Positions 51,895 to 59,210 of a stretch of 59,210 bases of DNA are shown piece by piece. Each line of letters begins with the position of its first letter. Position 1 is the stretch's first letter. A program made the translations under genes and the position numbers. Under the pieces are notes generated by a model. The model was not told the DNA's origin. It made no database searches and worked only from the letters and a program-made list of their open reading frames with translations. Source of the DNA: Xanthobacteraceae bacterium (GTDB taxonomy: Bacteria > Pseudomonadota > Alphaproteobacteria > Rhizobiales > Xanthobacteraceae); NCBI GenBank assembly GCA_009694215.1, contig SHVN01000005.1:1-59210 (forward strand). The letters run 5' to 3'.

Positions 51895-53994
51895 GCCGCC
51901 GCCCGCTTGCCGCGCTGCTTCGCCAGCAGCGCCAAAATGCTCGCCTGCGGCTGGGCCTTGCTGAACAGATAGCCCTGCCCCTCGGTGCAGCCCTCGGCCT
52001 TCGGGTAGGCCAGATCGCTCTCCGTCTCGACGCCCTCGGCGGTGATCTTGATGCCGAGGCTCGAGCCCAGGCTGACGATGGCGCGCACGATTGCCTGCAA
52101 GTCGGTGTTGGCACCGATGTCGTGCACGAAAGAGCGGTCGATCTTGATCTTGTCGAACGGGAAGCTGCGCAGATAGCTCAGCGACGAATAGCCGGTGCTG
52201 AAGTCGTCCATCGAGATGTGAACGCCGAGCGCCCGCAGCGCGTGCAGCGTCGCGGTCACGAGTTCACTCTTGTCGAGCAGCAGCGTTTCGGTGATCTCGA
52301 GCTCGAGCCGCATCGGCGGCAGGCCGACGTCCTTCAGCGCGTCATGCACCGCCTGCAGGAGATTGCCACTCTTGAACTGCATGGGCGACAGGTTGACCGC
52401 GACATTGACGTCCTCCGGCCATTGCGCCGCGTCGGCGTAGGCCCGGCGCAGCACGAACAGGCCGATCGGAGCGATCAGGCCGGTTTCCTCGGCGACCGGG
52501 ATGAAATCGGACGGCGGAATCATCCCGCGCTGGGCGTGCGGCCAGCGGATCAGCGCTTCGAGCGAGCGGACCTCGCCGCTGGCGAGGCTGACCAGCGGCT
52601 GGTAGTGCACCTCGCACGCCTCGTCCTTGATCGCCACGCGGAGATCCATTTCGAGGCGTCGCCGCCCCTGCACGCGGGCGTCCATTTCCGACTCGAAGAA
52701 CCGGAATCCGCCCTTGCCATCGGCCTTGGCGCGGTAGAGCGCCATGTCGGCGTTCTTGAGCAGCCGGTCGGGATCCTCGCCATCATTCGGGGCGAGCGCC
52801 ACGCCGATGCTGGCGCCGACCGTCACCTGATGGCCTTCCAGATCGTACGGCTCGCCGATGATGGCGAGCAGGCGCGCCAGAAGATTGCTGACCTCTTCGG
52901 GCCTGCCGACGTCCGCCTGCAGAATGGCGAACTCGTCGCCGCCCAATCGCGCGACAGTGTCCTGGTCCCGCAGTTCGGTGCGCAGCCGCGCGGCGACGCT
53001 CTGCAACAGCAGATCGCCGAACGGATGGCCGGGCGTGTCGTTAACCCATTTGAAATTGTCGAGGTCGACGCAGAACACCGCAAAGCCGCGGCCGCTGCGC
53101 CGCAAGTCAGAGATCATTCCTTCCATGCGCTGCCGCAGCAGGATGCGGTTGGGCAGCGCGGTGAGCGCATCGTGGTGCGCCATGTAGACGACGCGCGACT
53201 CGGCCGCCTTGCGCTCGGTGATGTCGATGGCTGCGATAAGCATGGCGCGCTGACCCTCGTACGTCAGATGGCTGAGGAAGATCGCGACGTCGATGGTCGT
53301 GCCGTCCGCCTTGCGATGCTTCCAGGTGTGGCCGGCGTGATCCTCCGCCGGGTCGCCGCCGAGATGACCGAGCTCGAAGCTTTCGTCCGGTGGTGAATGT
53401 CGAGCAGGCTCATCCGCAGCACCTGCTCGCGGTCGTAGCCGTAGTGCTTCACCGCGGCGTCGTTGACCGACAGGATGCGCAGGTCGTCGAGACCGTAGAC
53501 GAACATCGGGATCGGGTTGCTGGCGAAAAGTAGGCGGGATGACGCCTCGCGCTGCTTCATTTCGGTGATGTCGACGCGAAGCCCGATGATGCCGCCGTCA
53601 CTGGTGCCCGCTCCTCGATCAGGATGGTGTGCCCGTCAGTCAGCGTCTGCTCGTGGCGTCCATCCGGGTTGAAGAGTTTGTCCAGCCGCGTCTTCATCCA
53701 CTCTTCTTCGCGGCCGAACGCCTCCGGATAGTCGCCGCGCTCGACGCCGATTCGCAGCGTGTCGGCCAGCCTGGCGCCGGGCTGGAACAGATCGGAGCTG
53801 CGCTTGTAGATGTTGACGTATTGCTGGTTCCAAAGGATGTAGCGGCCTTCGGCGTCGAGGAACACAATGCCTTCCGGCAGAATGTCGATGGCGTCGCGCA
53901 GCCGCGAGGCGGCTTTCCGCGCTTCCAGAATCGCGATTGCGGCCTCGGCTTCAGCGCGCCGGGCGTCAGGGTTGCGTGCGAAGCATCGCCGCAA
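51891..53994 (-). pseudogene. PAS-PAS-GGDEF-EAL signalling protein, two frameshifts
   Basis: Three consecutive frames together encode one cyclic-di-GMP protein. Frame 1 (from about 53994, TTG start at best) carries a coiled-coil and PAS domain (AIDILPEGIVFLDAEGRYIL) and is lost near 53610 after ILIEERA. Frame 2 carries a second PAS (LLFASNPIPMFVYGLDDLRI) and is lost near 53395 after LLDIH. Frame 3 carries a PAC segment, GGDEF (RLGGDEFAIL) and EAL (LEALIRWPH, DDFSTGYSSLSYLR) to 51891. Each shift fits one missing base. The catalytic motifs are canonical. The N-terminus is unclear because a long hairpin covers it. A short GGDEF-EAL product from the intact 3' part (53243 onward) is possible. Confidence 0.82.
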
Positions 53995-54018
53995 TGACGC
54001 GGCGATGCTTCGCGCGCA
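53973..54018. repeat. 20-bp inverted repeat at the 5' end of the GGDEF-EAL gene
   Basis: Perfect 15-base arms (53978-53992, 53999-54013, GCGAAGCATCGCCGC and complement) extended by a G-T pair and four more pairs, around a 6-base loop AATGAC. The rest of the gap 54019-54393, between this gene and the RidA gene, holds no gene that I can support. It has one weaker stem with 8-bp arms at 54307-54332. Confidence 0.75.
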
Positions 54019-54393
54019 TGTTCAACGCCCTTCCCCGCATCGGAGTGGAGATCGACCCTTGACGGTCAGACGACATTCGTCCCCCCAGATGTGTCTCGAT
54101 CGCCGAGGAGTACGCGGGGCGCGTTTAAGAACTGATGACCTCAACAGTCCGGCCGCTGGGGCAAGCATGTCGCGCTACCGCAAAATTGATCGATGAAGTT
54201 CTTTGAAATCGTGCGGCGCACCGGCGAATGCAGATGGAGCGCGATGAATCGTGCGTTATTGAGATCGATCAAGGGTCGGGAGAGTTTCCGCATTGCAAAA
54301 TTCAGGCGCGTGGCTGAAAAGCGCGCCACGCGTGCATGAATTTTCGACAATCGCTTCGATGGTTAAAGAAGTCTTCCGACGACGCCCTGTATG

Positions 54394-54786
54394 TCAGCCA
54401 CCGATCACGGCGATGCCCTGGATTTCGATCAGCATCCCGGGCCGCGCGAAGTTCGATACGGTGATCAGCGCGCTCGCCGGATAATTCCCATCCGGAAAAA
54501 ACCCACCGCGCATCTCGACGAATCGATCGCCGTGCCGCGGGTCGAGGATGAAGACCGTCATGGTCACCATGTTGGCAAGGCTGCCGCCTGCGCTCTTCAG
54601 CGTCTTGTCGAGCAGACTGAATACTGTGCGGACCTGCGCCTCGAAATTTCCCGAGATGTCCGCGCCCTGCTCGTCCTGCGTCGCGGTCTGGCCCGCGAGC
54701 CAGACGGTCTTGCCGCCTTGGGTGATGACGGCTGGCGAATAGGCCCGCTTCTTCTGCTGTTCGCTCTTGCCCAGGTATTCGGCCAT
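54394..54786 (-). CDS. RidA family protein
   Basis: 130-residue YjgF/YER057c/UK114 family protein. TVWLAGQTATQDEQGADISG, AQVRTVFSLLDKTLKSAGGS and the C-terminal ARPGMLIEIQGIAVI are family blocks. The usual catalytic Arg of true RidA deaminases near the end is not in the standard place, so imine deaminase activity is not assured. Separate from the broken RidA gene at 29711, with low similarity to it. Confidence 0.88.
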   Translation of the reverse strand: MAEYLGKSEQQKKRAYSPAVITQGGKTVWLAGQTATQDEQGADISGNFEAQVRTVFSLLDKTLKSAGGSLANMVTMTVFILDPRHGDRFVEMRGGFFPDGNYPASALITVSNFARPGMLIEIQGIAVIGG

Positions 54787-54918
54787 GTCTCGTCCCTCGA
54801 TGTGAGTGCTTGCTGAAGTCAGTCTAAGGGTTTTGTGGGGACCGAAACCACGGCTAGATGCAAATAATTTGCAATAGCATTAAACTGGCCAAAGTCTGCG
54901 TGTATCAGGGGGGATGCC

Positions 54919-55394
54919 ATGCGTTTTGTATTTCGAGTGATCGCAGCGGGAGTGGCGGGGCCCTGGTCGGCTCGGCCGCGGGCTATGCCGCCGGCAACCT
55001 CGCCGGCCAGCAGCCGATTGAAATGACCGTCGATCTCGGCAAGCCCGGCCAGCACGCGTTCATGCCAAATAATATCAAGTTCGAGACCGGCAAACTCTAC
55101 AAGCTGATCCTGCACAATCAAAGCGACGACCCGCACTACTTCACCTCGCACGGCTTCTCGCAGCTCATCTACACCCGCAAGGTCCAGGTGGTGCAGACGC
55201 GCGACGGCAAGCCCACCACGCTCGCCGAATTCAAGGGCGCGATCTGCGAGATCGAGGTCTATCCCGGGCACAGCGCGGAATGGTGGTTCGTGCCGGTGGC
55301 GACCGGGCGCGTGACCGATCTCCGCTGCGGCATCGTCAAGGACGGCAAGTCGCACGCTGATCTCAGCATGGTGGGCGAGATCGTCATCGAGTGA
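54919..55394 (+). pseudogene. Exported cupredoxin-like protein, frameshift in the signal peptide
   Basis: The ATG at 54919 (GGGGGG upstream) starts MRFVFRVIAAGVAG. One missing base near 54957 (GGGG, five G expected) takes it out of frame, and the restored frame reads ALVGSAAGYAAGNLAGQQPI and then a cupredoxin fold. The mature part has candidate type I copper ligands: His in NQSDDPHYFTSHGF, then Cys-x8-His-x4-Met in LRCGIVKDGKSHADLSM. The alternative in-frame start at 54858 avoids the frameshift but gives an unlikely N-terminus without signal. If expressed, a periplasmic copper or electron-transfer protein. Confidence 0.72.
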
Positions 55395-55396
55395 CG

Positions 55397-55975
55397 CTAT
55401 TCGTGGAATTCCATTGCCTGAGCCGGCGTTGACGGTACCGGCAATGCACCCGTGCTCGCTGGCGCGACACCCGGTTGGGCTGCGGGCGCGGCGGCCGGCA
55501 TCGCCGATGCATCAGTTCTGACCGGCACCGGCCGCGGCGCGACATAGGCCGAATTCGCCACCACGATGGTGATGCGGCCCATGCCCTGGCTCTTCACCAG
55601 TTCGAACAGCGTCGCTGCGTTGTCCGGGTGCAGGCGTACGCAGCCGTGCGACGCGCGGTTGCCGAGCCGCGACACGTAGATTGTGCCGTGAATAGCATAG
55701 CCCTCGTGGAAGAAGATCGAATGCGGCATCGGCGACATGCCGTATTTGCGCGAGAACCATTTGCGTTCCATGCGCTCCGGACGATAGGTGCCGGAAGGCG
55801 GTCCGCCGCCGGTTCCGGTCGAGACCTTCCAGACGTGCTCCTCGCGGCCGTCGGCCAGCACCGACATGCTCTGCCTGGACTTGTCAATGGCGATGACGAT
55901 CTCGGCGCGCGCATGGCCGATGCCCGCCAGAACAAAGCACAGGCCCGTCACCACGGCCGCGCTCACAAATCGCAT
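55397..55975 (-). CDS. L,D-transpeptidase
   Basis: 192-residue exported YkuD-domain enzyme. The signal peptide (MRFVSAAVVTGLCFVLAGIG) cleaves near HARA-EI. Catalytic residues are in the block HGTIYVSRLGNRASHGCVRL: His96, His110 and nucleophile Cys112. A Pro/Ala-rich C-terminal tail of about 45 residues follows. It makes 3-3 peptidoglycan cross-links or attaches lipoproteins or outer-membrane proteins to DAP. Ends 2 bases from the converging cupredoxin-like gene. Tandem paralogue of the next gene. Confidence 0.93.
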   Translation of the reverse strand: MRFVSAAVVTGLCFVLAGIGHARAEIVIAIDKSRQSMSVLADGREEHVWKVSTGTGGGPPSGTYRPERMERKWFSRKYGMSPMPHSIFFHEGYAIHGTIYVSRLGNRASHGCVRLHPDNAATLFELVKSQGMGRITIVVANSAYVAPRPVPVRTDASAMPAAAPAAQPGVAPASTGALPVPSTPAQAMEFHE

Positions 55976-56010
55976 CGATGCCCCCCGACCGGCAGCCCTG
56001 TTGTAGGCTA

Positions 56011-56469
56011 CTAGCGCCGCTCGGCATAGCGCCCCTGATCGGACACCACGATCTGCGTGCGGCCCATGCCCCGGCTTCGCACCAGGGCGAACAGCTCGGC
56101 CGCGTGTAACGGATGCAGGCGCACGCAGCCGTGCAAGGCCGGCCGGCCGAGCCGCGACACATACATGGTGCCGTGGATGGCGTAGTCCTTATGAAAGAAG
56201 ATCGCATGCGGCATCGGCGACCAATCGTACTTGCGCGAGTACCAGGTGCGCTCCATGCGCTCGGGCCGGTAGGCGCCCGACGGCGGTCCGCCGCCGCGGC
56301 CGGTCGAGACCGGCCAACGGTATCGCTCGCGGCCATCGACCGCGACGCTCATGCTCTGGGCCGATTTGTTGACGGCGATGAAGACGTCGGCGTGCGCGGG
56401 GGCGGCAGATACCGCCCGGGCCACGAGACCGGCGAGGGTCAGGGCAAAACCCATGAAAAAACGACGCAT
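56011..56469 (-). CDS. L,D-transpeptidase (tandem paralogue)
   Basis: 152-residue YkuD-domain protein with signal peptide (MRRFFMGFALTLAGLVARAV). HGTMYVSRLGRPALHGCVRL holds the catalytic His and Cys. It shares DKSxQSMSV/NKSAQSMSV and RPERMERxWxSRKY blocks with its neighbour but lacks the Pro-rich tail. Start: ATG 56469 preferred over the upstream TTG at 56481. Lies 35 bases upstream of the other copy on the same strand, so the two form an operon. Confidence 0.93.
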   Translation of the reverse strand: MRRFFMGFALTLAGLVARAVSAAPAHADVFIAVNKSAQSMSVAVDGRERYRWPVSTGRGGGPPSGAYRPERMERTWYSRKYDWSPMPHAIFFHKDYAIHGTMYVSRLGRPALHGCVRLHPLHAAELFALVRSRGMGRTQIVVSDQGRYAERR

Positions 56470-56595
56470 GACAGTTCCCAAGCTTCGGGGTCAGCGCCGC
56501 ATCCGTGGTTAATTTGCCGGACCGCGGACCGCTTGTAAAGACTGCCGAAGCCAGGCGGCTTTCCCCGGCCGGCGGGCTTGAGTAAAAATAGCCCC

Positions 56596-57516
56596 ATGCC
56601 TCGATGCTATTTGGCCGCCTTCGGCCGAAGCCTTGTCCTGATGATCGCCGCCTGCGGCATCGCCGCCGCGCAGGATCGCGGCACGCTGGACCCGAAGCCG
56701 CTACCCCCGATCGAGAAGCCGGACGACCCGAAGACGCCGGCCAAGGAGCTGTTCGGCAGAAAGCCGACCCCCGCTTCGATGGAGGCGCGCTCGATCGGCT
56801 ACTACACCCACGGCTGCCTCGCGGGCGGTGTCGCGCTGCCGATCAACAGCAAGACCTGGCAGGTGATGCGGCTGTCGCGGAACCGCAACTGGGGCCATCC
56901 GAACCTCGTCAAATTCCTCGAACGTTTCGCCGAGAACGCGCCGGCCATCGGCTGGTCCGGCCTTCTGGTCGGTGACATGGCGCAGCCGCGCGGCGGGCCG
57001 ATGCTGACCGGCCACTGGAGCCATCAGGTCGGGCTCGATGCCGACATCTGGCTCACGCCGATGCCGGACCGCGAGTTGACCCGCCAGGAGCGCGAGGAGA
57101 TGTCGGCTACCAACATCGTCGCCGACGACTGGATGGATGTGCGGCCGGACATCTGGTCGGAAAAATACATCAACCTCTACAGGATGGCCGCCAAGGATCC
57201 CGAGGTCGAACGCGTGCTGGCCAATCCGGCAATCAAGAAGGCGCTGTGCCGCGACGTCAAAGGCGACCGCTCCTGGCTGCACAAGATCCGGCCGGTGCTC
57301 GGGCACAACTATCATTTTCATATTCGCATCGGCTGTCCGAAGGACAGCACCGAATGCAAAACGCAGCCGGTGCCGCCGACCGACGAGGGCTGCGGCAAGG
57401 ACCTCAAGTGGTGGTTCACCAAGCGGCTGGAGGAGCCGAAGCCGACCGTCGCCCGGAAGCCGATCCTGATGTCGGCGCTGCCCGCGGCGTGCAAGCAGGT
57501 CCTGGTGGCGCAGTAG
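56596..57516 (+). CDS. mepA: Penicillin-insensitive murein endopeptidase
   Basis: 306-residue LAS-family zinc endopeptidase that cuts D-Ala-mDAP (and mDAP-mDAP) cross-links in murein. The signal peptide starts at the ATG 56596 ([20 protein letters not shown]); a TTG at 56578 would add six codons. Zinc ligands: [11 protein letters not shown] (His143, Asp150) and [12 protein letters not shown]. The four-Cys C-terminal part is typical. Divergent from the L,D-transpeptidase pair, 126 bases apart. Confidence 0.95.
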   Translation: MPRCYLAAFGRSLVLMIAACGIAAAQDRGTLDPKPLPPIEKPDDPKTPAKELFGRKPTPASMEARSIGYYTHGCLAGGVALPINSKTWQVMRLSRNRNWGHPNLVKFLERFAENAPAIGWSGLLVGDMAQPRGGPMLTGHWSHQVGLDADIWLTPMPDRELTRQEREEMSATNIVADDWMDVRPDIWSEKYINLYRMAAKDPEVERVLANPAIKKALCRDVKGDRSWLHKIRPVLGHNYHFHIRIGCPKDSTECKTQPVPPTDEGCGKDLKWWFTKRLEEPKPTVARKPILMSALPAACKQVLVAQ

Positions 57517-59142
57517 TCAGCGCCTATCTTCGCGAACCATGGCGGCGCCCTTCTCGGCGATCATGATGGTCGGCGAATTAGTGTTGCCGGAGGTGATGGT
57601 CGGCATCACCGAGGCATCCATCACGCGGATGCGCTCGAGGCCGAACACGCGAAGCCGCTCGTCCACCACCGCCATCGGGTCGCTGTCGCGACCCATCTTC
57701 GCGGTGCCGACCGGATGGAAGATGGTGGTGCCGACGTCGCCGGCGGCCTTGGTGAGGCTCGCGTCGTCGTCACCGACGGATTCGCCCGGTAGGTATTCCA
57801 CCGGATGAAGCGCCTGCAGCGCCGGCTGCCTGACGATCCGCCGCGTGACGCGGATGGAATCCGCGGCAACGCGCCGGTCCTCGTCGGTGGAGAGATAATT
57901 CGGCTGGATCGCAGGCGCGGCGGCCGGATCTGCGGACTTCAGCCGGATATGCCCGCGGCTGGTCGGTTGCACGTTGGCGACGCTGGCGGTGAAGGCCGGG
58001 AAGGTGTGCAGCGGCTCGCCGAAACGGTCGAGCGACAAGGGCTGCACGTGATACTGGAGATTGGCGCGCTCCCGCTTGCCGTCGGAGCGCGTGAAGATGC
58101 CGAGCTGCGAGGGCGCCATGGTCAGCGGGCCGCGGCGGCGCAGCGCATAGTCGAGGAAAATCCCGGCGCGGCCTAACAACGACGCATAGGTCTCGTTCAA
58201 AGTCTTGATGCCGGTGACCTTGTAAATCATCCGCAGTTGCAGATGGTCCTGAAGGTTTTCGCCGACACCGGGCTTGTCGAGCACCACGGGGACTCCGAAT
58301 TGGGCGAGTTGCGCCCCGGGCCCGACACCCGACAGCAGCAGCGTCTGAATCGAACCGATCGAGCCCGCCGACAGGATCACCTCGCCGCGGCAGCGCGCGA
58401 CCTTACTCTCGCCGTTCTGCCGATAGCGCACGCCCACCGCGCGCCGGCCGTCGAAAACCACGCGCTCGACCAGGCAGCCGGTTTCGAGGCGCAGATTCGC
58501 GCGCCCCAGCGCCGGCTTGAGAAACCCCCGCGCCGCCGACCAGCGCCGGCCGAGCTTCTGGTTGACGTGGTAGGGCGCCGAGCCCTCGTTGTCGCCGGTG
58601 TTGAAATCGTCGATGCGCTTGACTCCGGCCTGCTCCGCGGCCGTGCGGAACGCATCCAGCAGGTCCCAGCGCACGCGCGGATACTCGATCCGCCATTCGC
58701 CGCCGGTTGAGTGATGCTCGCTCGCGCCCAGAAAGTGGTGCTCGTGCTGCTTGTAGATCGGCAGCACGTCGTCCCAGCCCCAGCCCTTGAGGCCGAGCTG
58801 GCGCCAGTGGTCGTAGTCGGCGGCCTGGCCGCGCATGTAGATCATGGCGTTGATCGAGGACGAGCCGCCGATCACCTTGCCGCGCGGATAGGCGAGCGCC
58901 CGGCCGTTGAGGCCGGGAACGGCCTCGGTCTTGAACATCCAGTCGGAGCGCGGATTGCCGATCGCGAACAGGTAGCCAACCGGGATGTGATACCAGATCC
59001 AATTGTCGCGGCCGCCGGCTTCCAGCAGCAGCACGCGATTGCTCGCATCCGCCGAGAGCCGGTTCGCCAGCACGCAGCCGGCCGAGCCCGCGCCGACGAT
59101 GATGTAGTCGTATTCGCCTTCGAGCGGCGCTGCCTCGGCCAT
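57517..59142 (-). CDS. GMC family oxidoreductase (choline dehydrogenase-like)
   Basis: 541-residue flavoprotein. The FAD-binding motif [18 protein letters not shown] is at residues 14-31, GMC signature 1 is [18 protein letters not shown] and signature 2 is [18 protein letters not shown]. The catalytic His is in [10 protein letters not shown] and the C-terminal Asn in [14 protein letters not shown]. Alcohol oxidation is expected; choline as substrate is uncertain because betB/betI are absent. Its stop directly abuts the mepA stop. 68 bases remain upstream to the window end. Confidence 0.92.
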   Translation of the reverse strand: MAEAAPLEGEYDYIIVGAGSAGCVLANRLSADASNRVLLLEAGGRDNWIWYHIPVGYLFAIGNPRSDWMFKTEAVPGLNGRALAYPRGKVIGGSSSINAMIYMRGQAADYDHWRQLGLKGWGWDDVLPIYKQHEHHFLGASEHHSTGGEWRIEYPRVRWDLLDAFRTAAEQAGVKRIDDFNTGDNEGSAPYHVNQKLGRRWSAARGFLKPALGRANLRLETGCLVERVVFDGRRAVGVRYRQNGESKVARCRGEVILSAGSIGSIQTLLLSGVGPGAQLAQFGVPVVLDKPGVGENLQDHLQLRMIYKVTGIKTLNETYASLLGRAGIFLDYALRRRGPLTMAPSQLGIFTRSDGKRERANLQYHVQPLSLDRFGEPLHTFPAFTASVANVQPTSRGHIRLKSADPAAAPAIQPNYLSTDEDRRVAADSIRVTRRIVRQPALQALHPVEYLPGESVGDDDASLTKAAGDVGTTIFHPVGTAKMGRDSDPMAVVDERLRVFGLERIRVMDASVMPTITSGNTNSPTIMIAEKGAAMVREDRR

Positions 59143-59210
59143 GACGTTTCCATTCCCTGTTTGCGATCAGTTTGCTGCGCTGATCGATGGGTGGCAATCG
59201 GTTTAGCCAA

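Overview
This 59.2 kb window is GC-rich chromosomal DNA from an alphaproteobacterium, most likely a member of the Hyphomicrobiales (Rhizobiales) near Bradyrhizobium, Pseudolabrys or Rhodoplanes. The placement is an inference. It rests on the chvI-chvG-hprK-EIIA(Man)-HPr-ahcY gene order, a short HprK, a cycM/kdsB/pheA neighbourhood, orphan Bug-type binding proteins, and palindromic intergenic repeats of the rhizobial type. I see no tRNA, rRNA, CRISPR array, prophage or intact insertion sequence.

Left part (1-17.5 kb): a leucyl aminopeptidase cut by the window edge, a MetE-like protein and an NlpC/P60 hydrolase run rightward. Leftward is a long peptide-import operon with two tandem YejA-type binding proteins, YejB, YejE, YejF, a Nudix hydrolase, a broken 2-hydroxyacid dehydrogenase and a Bug protein. 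A membrane cytochrome c is divergent from kdsB, a Bug protein, pheA and an alpha/beta hydrolase.

Middle part (17.5-36.4 kb): sugar-nucleotide and DNA-metabolism genes (phosphohexomutase, ugd, hrpB, polA), a retropepsin-like protease, a Bug protein, a GIY-YIG protein, an FAD oxidoreductase, and a complete TRAP transporter preceded by a TetR remnant. Several genes between these are broken.

Right part (36.5-59.2 kb): pckA, then about 2.5 kb holding two decayed genes and a heme-utilisation-type protein, then the ChvI/ChvG two-component system, HprK, EIIA and HPr (PTS-Ntr control) and ahcY, which has a 22-bp palindrome upstream. After these come an amidotransferase remnant joined to a 2OG-Fe(II) oxygenase fragment, a YiiX-like hydrolase, a Bug protein, lepA and a frameshifted PAS-GGDEF-EAL protein. 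The window ends with an envelope cluster (cupredoxin-like protein, two tandem L,D-transpeptidases, MepA) and a GMC oxidoreductase.

The most striking property of the window is gene decay. At least ten genes carry in-frame stops and/or single-base frameshifts beside intact housekeeping genes. All seven in-frame stops are most simply G:C to A:T changes (six TAG, one TAA). Eight of the nine clean frameshifts fit one missing base. This is either active pseudogenization or consensus error, and the two can be told apart by resequencing. No convincing new multi-gene defence or biosynthetic system was found.
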